The notes under the pieces: generated by a model
Databases searched by the model: none
What the model was told of the DNA's origin: nothing
The model's input: only the letters and a program-made list of their open reading frames with translations
Shown: piece after piece, positions 16,987 through 24,342 of the stretch
Numbering within the stretch: the first letter of the stretch is position 1
Layout: every line of letters begins with the position of its first letter
Position numbers and translations under genes: made by a program
DNA from: JADLHS01 sp044225555
GTDB taxonomy: Bacteria; Verrucomicrobiota; Verrucomicrobiia; Limisphaerales; JADLHS01
Direction: 5' to 3'
Length of the DNA stretch: 64,000 nt
Assembly (NCBI GenBank): GCA_044225555.1
Contig: JBGAIM010000001.1
Span: 658,833-722,832, forward strand

Positions 16987-17646
16987 TTAACGTTCCCAAA
17001 ACCGGAAAGTTTTCCACCCGATGTGGCCGAGGTAGGGATCCACTCCCACCAGGTCGCAGAAGAAATACACGCTGTTCCATAGCGCGGCATTCAGCGGCGG
17101 AATGAACCACAGCGCGAGGAACAGAATCCAGATGGCTTGATTGGAAACCGCGAACATTTTCTCCCGGGTCTCTTCGGGCAGCCAGGGCGCGATGGCTTGA
17201 AACCCATCCAGCGGCGGCACGGGCAGTAAGTTCAAGATCAGGGAACTGATCTCCAGTTGGAGCAGGAAGCCGAGCGAAACCGAGGCGAGACTGCCGGGAT
17301 CGTTTTGCAACCAGCCGAGTTTGAACATCAGGCTGATCAGGATGATGAGCGGCAATTGCATGGCCGGTCCGGCCAGTGACACCCAGGTGTCCCAACCGCG
17401 CGAGCGCAGCAAGTGGCGCTCGATGTAAACCGCGCCACCCGGCAAGCCGATGCCACCCATCATCATGAAGACCACCGGCATCAGCAGACTGTAAACCGGA
17501 TGGGTGTAGTTCAGGGGATTGAGCGTGAGGTAACCTTTCTCGCGCACGGTGTAATCCCCGCCGCGGTACGCCGCCCACGCATGTCCGAACTCGTGCAGGC
17601 AGACCGAGAACACCCACAAGACCGTGACGATGATGAAAACATCCAT
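16987..17646 (-). CDS. Site-2 protease (M50) family membrane metalloprotease
   Basis: 219 residues with four to six hydrophobic segments. The zinc motif HEFGHA (18-23) lies in the first helix, and the third ligand is in 'LNLLPVPPLDGFQA', the conserved N-x-x-P-x-P-P-L-D-G of this family. 'WVSLAGPAMQLPL' is the typical segment between them. No PDZ domain is present, which fits the small Rv-type/YwhC-like M50 group. Substrate unknown; intramembrane cleavage is expected. It lies 19 bp downstream of tyrS on the same strand. Confidence 0.88.
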   Translation of the reverse strand: MDVFIIVTVLWVFSVCLHEFGHAWAAYRGGDYTVREKGYLTLNPLNYTHPVYSLLMPVVFMMMGGIGLPGGAVYIERHLLRSRGWDTWVSLAGPAMQLPLIILISLMFKLGWLQNDPGSLASVSLGFLLQLEISSLILNLLPVPPLDGFQAIAPWLPEETREKMFAVSNQAIWILFLALWFIPPLNAALWNSVYFFCDLVGVDPYLGHIGWKTFRFWER

Positions 17647-17665
17647 GGAGGTTTGCAGGTTCGCG

Positions 17666-18943
17666 TCAGCGCGCGGTCACGACCACGTAATTCTTCTTCC
17701 CCTTGCGCAGCAGGATGTGCTTGCCGAAGAGCAGGTCGTTGCTGGTTACGGCGCGAGCGGCACCGGCTTCGCGGATGTTGTTGATGTTCACACCGCCACC
17801 TTCGATGTCTTTCCGAGCCTGGCCTTTTGACGGGCAAAGGCCGGAGTAGACGAGCAGTTCCACCAGCGGCAGGCCGACGCCGTCGAGTTTTGTTTTCTCG
17901 ATTTCCTTGGTCGGCACTTCGCCCACGATGTCGTTGAAAGTGGTTTCACTCACACCGGCCAGCTCGCCGCCAAAGAGAATCTCGCTGGCGCGGATGGCTT
18001 CCGCAGTCGCGCTGGAGCCGTGAATCAAATCAGTCGTCGCTTTCGCCAAAGCTTTGTGGGCAACACGAGCTCCGGGATTCTCAGCGTGTTGTTTCTCCAG
18101 CGACTCGATTTCTTCGCGCGACAGGAATGTGAAGTACTTCAGGTAGCGGATCACGTCGCGGTCGTCGGTGTTGATCCAGAATTGGTAGAAGCGATAAACG
18201 CTGGTGCGTTGCGGATCGAGCCAGATGGCGCCGCTCACGCTCTTGCCGAACTTCGAGCCGTCGGCGTTGGTAATGAGTGGAAGCGTCAGACCGTAAACTT
18301 GTTTGCCGAGCTTTTTGCGCGTGAGTTCGATGCCGGCGGTGATGTTGCCCCATTGATCGCTGCCGCCAATCTGGAGTTCGCAGCCGAAGTCGCGGTTCAA
18401 CACCATGAAGTCAAATGCCTGGAGCAGCATGTAGCTGAACTCAGTGTAGCTGATGCCGACTTCGCGGTCTTCCATGCGGGCGCGAACGCTCTCCTTGGCG
18501 ACCATCTGGTTGACCGAAAAATGCTTTCCGATGTCGCGCAGAAATTCCAGGAAGGTTACCGGGGCGGTCCAGGTGGCATTGTCCACGAGGCGCGCGGGAT
18601 TCTGCTTCGTCTCGAAGTCGAGCAGCTTGGCGAGTTGGACGCGGACTTTGGCGATGTTGTTATCGAGCACTTCCTTGGTGAGGAGCTGGCGCTCGGCGGT
18701 TTTGCCGCTGGGATCGCCGATGCTGCCGGTCGCGCCGCCGGCCAGCGCGATGGGATGATGACCGAGTTTTTGGAAACGGCTCAGTGCGAGCAGCGGCACG
18801 AGATTGCCGACGTGCAGACTTTCTGCGGTCGGATCGAAGCCGCAGTACAACGTCGTGGGCGAAGCGAGTTTCTTCGTCAACTCAGCCGTGTCCGTGCAAT
18901 CGGCCACGAGGCCGCGCCAGTTCAGTTCTTCCAAAATGCTCAC
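17666..18943 (-). CDS. tyrS: Tyrosyl-tRNA synthetase
   Basis: 425 residues. It charges tRNA-Tyr with tyrosine. Class I motifs are visible: HVGN (44-47, the HIGH motif) and KFGKS (231-235, the KMSKS motif). The tyrosine/AMP pocket is marked by 'LYCGFDPTAESLH' and 'IGGSDQWGNI'. A C-terminal S4 RNA-binding domain ends in 'KHILLRKGKKNYVVV'. I chose the GTG at 18943 (MSILEELNWRGL) because it matches the usual N-terminus; the frame stays open upstream but runs through an inverted repeat and gives no conserved sequence. Confidence 0.95.
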   Translation of the reverse strand: MSILEELNWRGLVADCTDTAELTKKLASPTTLYCGFDPTAESLHVGNLVPLLALSRFQKLGHHPIALAGGATGSIGDPSGKTAERQLLTKEVLDNNIAKVRVQLAKLLDFETKQNPARLVDNATWTAPVTFLEFLRDIGKHFSVNQMVAKESVRARMEDREVGISYTEFSYMLLQAFDFMVLNRDFGCELQIGGSDQWGNITAGIELTRKKLGKQVYGLTLPLITNADGSKFGKSVSGAIWLDPQRTSVYRFYQFWINTDDRDVIRYLKYFTFLSREEIESLEKQHAENPGARVAHKALAKATTDLIHGSSATAEAIRASEILFGGELAGVSETTFNDIVGEVPTKEIEKTKLDGVGLPLVELLVYSGLCPSKGQARKDIEGGGVNINNIREAGAARAVTSNDLLFGKHILLRKGKKNYVVVTAR

Positions 18944-19007
18944 GGGCAGCAGTGTAATTACCCGAGGCCGATAGCCAATAGCCAAGTGGGTGGGATGGGA
19001 AAACATT

Positions 19008-19097
19008 GAACATGCAACGTTCAACGCCCAACTTCGAAGTGACTGCAATTTCTTTGGCCCTGGGTGTTGAAAGTCGGGCGTTGAATGTTGAATGTTC
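19008..19097. repeat. Inverted repeat of TTGAA-type units between tyrS and clpP
   Basis: The left arm 19008-19038 begins GAACATGCAACGTTCAACGC. The right arm 19067-19097 reads, in reverse complement, GAACATTCAACATTCAACGC and matches the left arm at roughly 26 of 31 positions. Each arm contains reiterated (T/G)CAAC or TTCAAC units. The spacer is about 28 bp. The element fills most of the gap between the divergent tyrS and clpP genes, so it may lie in or near both promoters. Its build (short iterated units in mirror-image arms) resembles the larE insertion, though the sequence differs. Confidence 0.75.
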
Positions 19098-19151
19098 CCC
19101 GGGCCAAGAGTCGGGTCTTTCCTCGTATTCCGTGCATTTCTTGACGCTGCC

Positions 19152-19814
19152 ATGCCGCTCCGCTACGTTGCGCGCCAGATGAGCAAAGAATCGAACGCAA
19201 ATAATTTTCTCGTCCCCATCGTGGTCGAACAGACCGGTCGGGGCGAGCGGAGTTGGGACATTTATTCGCGGTTGCTGGTGGACCGCATCCTGTTTCTCGG
19301 CACGCCGGTGGACGACAACGTCGCCAACATTATCATCGCGCAGTTGTTGTTCCTCCAGATGTCCGATCCGAAGAAGGACGTGCATCTCTACATCAACTCG
19401 CCCGGCGGCAGCGTCACCGCAGGGCTGGCGATTTACGACACGATCCAATACATGACCTGCGATGTGAACACGTATTGCGTCGGCCAGGCCGCGAGCATGG
19501 GCGCGGTATTGCTCTCGGCGGGGGCTAAGGGCAAGCGGTTTGCGCTGCCCAATTCGAACATCATGATCCATCAGGTGCTCGGCGGTGCCGAGGGGCAGGC
19601 GAGCGACGTGGAAATCCGTGTCAAACACATGCTCAAGCTGAAGCAGACTTTGAATGGCATCCTCTCCAAACATACGGGCAAGCCGATTGAACAGGTGGAG
19701 AAGGATTGCGACCGCGATTACTTCATGACCGCCGAGGAAGCCAAGGCCTACGGCCTCGTGGACCAGGTGGTTCAGTCGCGGAAAGAGATTGTTGGCGCGG
19801 ATAAAGCTTCCTGA
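19152..19814 (+). CDS. clpP: ATP-dependent Clp protease proteolytic subunit
   Basis: 220 residues from the ATG at 19152; the ATG at 19179 (MSKESN...) is an equally possible start because neither has a clear ribosome-binding site. ClpP is the serine protease barrel that degrades proteins unfolded by ClpX. The catalytic Ser115 is in 'GQAASMGAVLL' and His140 in 'NSNIMIHQ'; the Asp is in the 'DRDYFMTAEEAKAYGL' region. 'EQTGRGERSWDIYSRLL' is the standard N-terminal block. clpX follows 11 bp downstream. Confidence 0.95.
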   Translation: MPLRYVARQMSKESNANNFLVPIVVEQTGRGERSWDIYSRLLVDRILFLGTPVDDNVANIIIAQLLFLQMSDPKKDVHLYINSPGGSVTAGLAIYDTIQYMTCDVNTYCVGQAASMGAVLLSAGAKGKRFALPNSNIMIHQVLGGAEGQASDVEIRVKHMLKLKQTLNGILSKHTGKPIEQVEKDCDRDYFMTAEEAKAYGLVDQVVQSRKEIVGADKAS

Positions 19815-19825
19815 GACGACTTGTT

Positions 19826-21121
19826 GTGGCGCGCCCGACGAACATCACCATGTGCAGCTTCTGCGGCAAATCGCACGCAGAAGTGAAGAAGCTGGTCGCC
19901 GGCCCGGGCGTCTATATCTGCGACAACTGCATCATTCTTTGCAAAAACGTTCTCGATCGCGAGACGCAGCTGCAGGAGCAGAAGCGTCAGCCGCGTTTCA
20001 CCGTGATGCGACCGGCGGAGATCAAGCGCCAGCTGGACCTGCATTGCGTCGGGCAGGAGCACGCGAAGAAGACCCTGGCGGTCGCCGTTCATAATCACTA
20101 CAAGCGCATCCAGCCCGAGCCGGTGCTGACCGATAGCGAAGATGCCACCAAGCCGAGCCCGCCGCGGCCGCACGCGGAAGTTGAGATCGAGAAGAGCAAC
20201 ATCTTGATGATCGGGCCGACGGGTTCGGGCAAGACCTTGCTCGCCCGCACGCTGGCGAAGATTCTCGATGTGCCATTCGCAATTGCGGACGCCACGACGC
20301 TGACCGAAGCCGGTTACGTGGGCGAAGACGTGGAGAACATCATTCTGCGCCTGCTTCAAAGCGCCGACTACGATGTGAAGCGCGCGCAGCGCGGGATTAT
20401 TTACATTGACGAGATTGACAAGATTACGCGCAAAAGCGAAGGGCCGTCCATCACGCGCGATGTGAGTGGCGAGGGCGTGCAACAGGCGCTGCTGAAGATT
20501 CTCGAAGGCACGACCTGCAATGTTCCCCCGCAGGGCGGACGCAAGCATCCGCAGCAGGAATACATCAAGGTGGACACGACCAACATCCTGTTCATCTGCG
20601 GCGGGGCGTTTGTGGGATTGGAAAAAGTCATCCAACGTCGCATGGGTCGGAACACGATGGGCTTTGGCGCCATGAGCAAGGCGGAAGAAGTCGCCAACGT
20701 GGGGCGCGATGAAATCCTGACGCACGTCGAGCCAGAGGATTTGTTGAACTACGGTTTTATTCCCGAGTTCGTCGGACGCCTGCCGGTGACCACGACGCTG
20801 GCCGAGCTGACCGAGGAACAATTGGTTTCCATTCTCACCGAGCCGAAGAACGCACTCACCAAGCAATACGCCAAGCTGCTGGCAATGGAGGGCGTGGACC
20901 TGCACTTCACGGACGACGCGTTGCGCGAGCTGGCGTTGCAGGCGCACAAGAAGGGCACCGGCGCGCGGGCATTGCGCGGGCTGATCGAGAAAATCATGCT
21001 CGAAGTGATGTACGACGTGCCCGAAAGCGGCGACATCCTCGACATCAAGATCACGCGGGCGGTGGTGCTGGGTGAGATCAAGCCCGTCGTGCGCCGCAAG
21101 CAAGATCAGGCGGCGGCGTAA
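19826..21121 (+). CDS. clpX: ATP-dependent Clp protease ATP-binding subunit ClpX
   Basis: 431 residues, GTG start. The zinc-binding domain has four cysteines (10, 13, 32, 35). Walker A is GPTGSGKT (130-137) and Walker B lies in 'GIIYIDEIDKI'. 'YVGEDVEN' and 'GRNTMGFG' are conserved ClpX features, and the sensor/arginine region is 'GARALRGLIEKIM'. ClpX unfolds substrates and feeds them to ClpP, encoded directly upstream, so the two form an operon. Length and motif order are normal for the family. Confidence 0.97.
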   Translation: MARPTNITMCSFCGKSHAEVKKLVAGPGVYICDNCIILCKNVLDRETQLQEQKRQPRFTVMRPAEIKRQLDLHCVGQEHAKKTLAVAVHNHYKRIQPEPVLTDSEDATKPSPPRPHAEVEIEKSNILMIGPTGSGKTLLARTLAKILDVPFAIADATTLTEAGYVGEDVENIILRLLQSADYDVKRAQRGIIYIDEIDKITRKSEGPSITRDVSGEGVQQALLKILEGTTCNVPPQGGRKHPQQEYIKVDTTNILFICGGAFVGLEKVIQRRMGRNTMGFGAMSKAEEVANVGRDEILTHVEPEDLLNYGFIPEFVGRLPVTTTLAELTEEQLVSILTEPKNALTKQYAKLLAMEGVDLHFTDDALRELALQAHKKGTGARALRGLIEKIMLEVMYDVPESGDILDIKITRAVVLGEIKPVVRRKQDQAAA

Positions 21122-21175
21122 GTATTGAGACGCGGCTTTCGACGGGTGAATCAGCCCGCCAGCCGGGCGTTTGTG

Positions 21176-22326
21176 TCAACCAATGAGTTTGCGTCGCAGC
21201 ATTTCCAGGGCTTGGGTGCAAGTCACCAGTTTGAAGGTCTCGCGGTCGAAGGCGTTGAACTGGCGCAGTACGATGGTTTCGTCCGCAGCAGCAAGCCCGA
21301 GGAACACCGTGCCGACAGGCTTTGCCTCGGAGCGGCGAGGGTCTCCGGTTTCACACCGAGGATCTTCTGTTTCGCTTCATTGGCATAGGTGACTAGGCTG
21401 GCGATCAATACGGCCGATGCGCCGGGAACATTGGTGATCCGATTCGCCAGACCGCCACCCGTGCAGGACTCCGCCAGGACCAGGGTTTGTTTGCGCTCGG
21501 TGAGCAGGCGCACAATCACGGTTTCCAATTCGTCGTCGTCCGTGCCGAAGATGATTTTGTTCAAGTGTTGGCGGACCACGCCTTCGGCTTCTTGCACCAA
21601 TCTTGTAGCGTCCGCGCCGCGCGCTACCAGACGCACATCCACTTGCCCCACGCGCGCGCAGTAGCCGAGGTCCATGCCGCGTTGCACGAACGGACGCAAC
21701 GGACCTTCAATCTTATCGGCGACGAGCGACTCACCCATGCCAATGGTGCGCAGGGTGCGACAAACAAATTCGCCGTCCAGTGGGAGCACTCGACACAACA
21801 GTGGCGCGACGGTGTCATTGAACATCGGTCGCAGTTCGCGCGGCGGTCCGGGCAACATCACCAACCAGCTTGGCTTGCCGTTGGTGCGGAAAGGATTGGG
21901 GTTCACCCCCATGGCGAGCCCGGGCGCGGTGCCGTTCGGATTCGCGAGGACAATCGCGCCGTCCGGCACCATCGCCTGGATGCGCGTGCTGGCGGGCATC
22001 GTGCGTTTGCGCGAAGTGAAGAACTGTTCGATGTGCTGAACGATGCTCGGGTCCTCAGTAAGTTTCCTGCCCAGCATTTGCGCGATGAGATCGCGCGTGA
22101 TGTCATCGGAGGTTGGGCCAAGTCCGCCGGTGGTGATGATCAAATCAGCGCGGGTCAAAGCTTCGCGCACAGCAGTCTCAATATCTTTGCCTGTGTCGGC
22201 CACAGCGACTTGCCGGGAGACGACGTAGCCGAGATCTGCGAGACGGCGGCAAAGCCACTGCTGGTGGGTGTTCAGGACGCGGCCGAGCATCAGCTCGCTC
22301 CCAGTGTTGATGAGTTCGACGTTCAC
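21176..22326 (-). pseudogene. cinA: cinA with an internal deletion and frameshift in the C-terminal amidohydrolase domain
   Basis: GTG start at 22326 overlapping the GNAT stop. The N-terminal MoaB-like domain (COG1058) is intact: 'ELINTGSELMLG', 'IITTGGLGPTSDD', 'VMLPGPPRELRPM'. The C-terminal PncC/CinA domain begins normally ('LVLAESCTGGGLANRIT' to 'GVKPETLAA'). About 40 residues that normally follow, containing the 'VTGIAGP' motif, are then missing. Frame shifts at about 21326-21333, and the original frame stops at 21223. In the shifted frame the expected end is present down to a TGA at 21178-21176: 'KPVGTVFLGLAAADETIVLR' and then 'FKLVTCTQALEML'. So a segment near 115-120 bp seems deleted. 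A sequencing or assembly error cannot be excluded. Confidence 0.8.
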
Positions 22327-22784
22327 GATTCGAGGGCGCGAAAAGCGGTTTCGTAAATCTCGTAGTGCGTGTGCTTCATGCCGAGGCGTTCATAGGCGTT
22401 GTGCGCACGGCGGTTGTTCTTTTCCACGTAGAGACGGAGGCCGCAGACTTCGCGGCGCGAGCGGCCAAGCTTCGCAACGTGCTGGAACAACCTGCGAAAC
22501 ACTCCCTGTTGCCGGAACTCGGACGCGACGTACACACTTTGAATCCACCAGATGTTGCCGTTGCGCCAGTCGCTCCATTCGTAAGTGATCATGAGCTGTC
22601 CGACGACCGCACCGTCCTGCTCGGCTACAAAGTAGATACCTTTGGCGGGGTCCTTCAGCAAGGCACGCACACCGCGATCAACGATGCGGCGGTTCAATTT
22701 CAGTTTCTCAGTTTCCCATGCGAGATTACGATTGAACGTGGCGATGATGGTCGCGTCTGTGGGTCTGGCTTTCCGAATTTTCAT
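22323..22784 (-). CDS. GNAT family N-acetyltransferase
   Basis: 153 residues. The acetyl-CoA fold is recognisable from 'IRKARPTDATIIATFNRNLAWETE' at the start, 'VVGQLMITYEWSDWRNGNIWWIQSVYV' in the middle (beta4), and the loop 'EFRQQGVFRRLFQHV', the Q/R-x-x-G-x-G/A pyrophosphate-binding motif in variant form. 'LRLYVEKNNRRAHNAYERLGM' is the usual beta5-helix end. Substrate unknown. It overlaps the start of cinA by four bases (GTGA), so the two form a transcription unit. Confidence 0.88.
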   Translation of the reverse strand: MKIRKARPTDATIIATFNRNLAWETEKLKLNRRIVDRGVRALLKDPAKGIYFVAEQDGAVVGQLMITYEWSDWRNGNIWWIQSVYVASEFRQQGVFRRLFQHVAKLGRSRREVCGLRLYVEKNNRRAHNAYERLGMKHTHYEIYETAFRALES

Positions 22785-22873
22785 CCGCGCGCAGCATAGC
22801 GCAAAGTCGCCCGAGCGCCAGTGCTCCTCGGAAATCCGTGTTCACGCGGGTGAATTCGTGGTTGAATTTCGCC

Positions 22874-23161
22874 GTGGACGACGAACCAATCCAACTCCCG
22901 ATTGACGGCGTGCTGGACCTGCACACCTTCCAACCGCGCGAGGTGAAGGACCTCGTGTTGGATTATTTGGCGGAATGCCGGGCGCGTGGCATTCTGCGGG
23001 TGCGGATTATCCATGGCAAAGGTATCGGGCAATTGCGCCAGACGGTTCACGCCATTTTGGAGAAGCACCCGAGCGTGGCGGAGTTTCACCTGGCCAGCGA
23101 ACATTTCGGCGGCTGGGGCGCCACCATTGTGCACCTCCAGCCGCCGTCACCCAACCCTTGA
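22874..23161 (+). CDS. Small Smr-domain protein
   Basis: 95 residues from the GTG at 22874; a GTG 12 codons upstream (22838) is also in frame but lies in a hairpin-like sequence. The Smr domain is complete: 'LDLHTFQPREVKDLVLDYL', the 'RIIHGKGIGQLR' loop, and the C-terminal 'HFGGWGATIVHL' (normally GGxGxTxVxL). Smr domains of MutS2 type bind or nick DNA or RNA. This is the short standalone form. It is divergent from the GNAT gene and convergent with the VWA gene. Confidence 0.85.
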   Translation: MDDEPIQLPIDGVLDLHTFQPREVKDLVLDYLAECRARGILRVRIIHGKGIGQLRQTVHAILEKHPSVAEFHLASEHFGGWGATIVHLQPPSPNP

Positions 23162-23167
23162 ACCGAA

Positions 23168-24322
23168 TCACTCGAAGACAAAATTCCGCTTCGCGCTTTG
23201 TTCGCGCACGGCGGAGACGACCACAGCGTCCAGCGTGTTGGTTCCAGCGATCTCCTTCATTCGGGTCGCGACATACTGCTCCCGCGCCTTGTTCAGTTGG
23301 TTGATCTTCGCCTGCAAATCAATTCGTTCTTTCGCGCTCTTCTCGAGGTAAGCTTTGCGCTCTTCGGCATTCATTTTCTGCATTTCAGCCGGGAGGTCTT
23401 CAGCTTTCAACTCCGATAGTTTGAAGTCCTTTTCCTTGGCGGCATCTACCAGATCCCACGAGGCATTTTGGTAATTGGCCGACGCTTTCGCAACCGAGCG
23501 TTGCACTGCTGCGCCCGAGGCTGGAGCGAGTGACAGGGCATTCACATCCTGCAATTTCTGGCGGGCTTCCCCCGCGCGACCCGCGACCCCATAGGCGATA
23601 TAGGTCTTGTTCAATTCCACGCCCAGTTTCGCGATCTCCTTGTCCTGCGGGGCATCAATGCTCACCACGGCGCGGTTTTGATCAATGATCAAGTAACGAC
23701 CATCGGCGAGATCGGCGCCGTCCTTCCATTTCGTGTTGATGCCAGTGGCTTCGTCACCACAGTGAATCGTGTTCACGATGATGCCCTTGGTGATGGCAGC
23801 CTTGCAGGACACAGCGTAGTCCACCGGGCCTTGCGTGAACGGCTCGTTACCCGCGATGAAAATGGCCTTGTAAACATTGGACTCGGGACTCCACACGAGC
23901 TCGTTGATTGCGTCCTTGATGACCCAGCCGCAATACTCGTCGCCGCCGTTGGTGCGCAACGCGAACAGTTCCTCGGAGATCTTATCGAGGTCGGTGGTCA
24001 GCGGTTGAATCTGCCGAATCCAACCGCTCGCGGCTGCGAGACTGCTCTTGCCGTATTCGTAGAGTGCCACCTGTACTTCCGGGGCGACACCGCCCTGTTT
24101 GGCCTTGGCAAACTCGTTGACGATGCGCCAGAGCTGGCTCTTGGCTTGTTCGATAAGCCCTTCCATGCTGCCGCTCGTGTCGAGCAGGATGGCGATCTGC
24201 ACCAGTGGCTTCGGGTTTTCCTTGGCCTTGGATTTCTCTGGCTCTTTCGCAAAGGCGAAAGAGCAGAGGGCTGCGGTCGAGACGAAGGCGACCATGGACG
24301 TGAACAATGTTTTCGTTTTCAT
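23168..24322 (-). CDS. Secreted von Willebrand factor type A (VWA) domain protein
   Basis: 384 residues from the ATG at 24322, which gives a signal peptide (to about Ala25). The VWA domain begins 'VQIAILLDTSGSM', and the metal-ion-dependent adhesion site is DTSGS (48-52) with later Thr/Asp positions in 'LRTNGGDEYCG' and 'FIAGNEPF'. The C-terminal 130 residues are charged and helical ('ERKAYLEKSAKERIDLQAKINQL' region), probably a coiled coil. The gene starts 21 bp after the VIT-VWA gene, so both are likely co-exported. Function unknown; protein binding is expected. Confidence 0.85.
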   Translation of the reverse strand: MKTKTLFTSMVAFVSTAALCSFAFAKEPEKSKAKENPKPLVQIAILLDTSGSMEGLIEQAKSQLWRIVNEFAKAKQGGVAPEVQVALYEYGKSSLAAASGWIRQIQPLTTDLDKISEELFALRTNGGDEYCGWVIKDAINELVWSPESNVYKAIFIAGNEPFTQGPVDYAVSCKAAITKGIIVNTIHCGDEATGINTKWKDGADLADGRYLIIDQNRAVVSIDAPQDKEIAKLGVELNKTYIAYGVAGRAGEARQKLQDVNALSLAPASGAAVQRSVAKASANYQNASWDLVDAAKEKDFKLSELKAEDLPAEMQKMNAEERKAYLEKSAKERIDLQAKINQLNKAREQYVATRMKEIAGTNTLDAVVVSAVREQSAKRNFVFE

Positions 24323-24342
24323 GTGAGGCGTTGGTGGATGAT

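Noticed and set aside
19772..21103. 443-residue minus-strand ORF opposite clpX
   Set aside because: ClpX is certain on the plus strand; the antisense frame is open because of codon bias.
22833..22866. Hairpin-like 'CCGTGTTCACGCGGGTGAA' sequence before the Smr gene as a repeat element
   Set aside because: It is short, only partly symmetric and seen once; it only served to question the upstream start codon.
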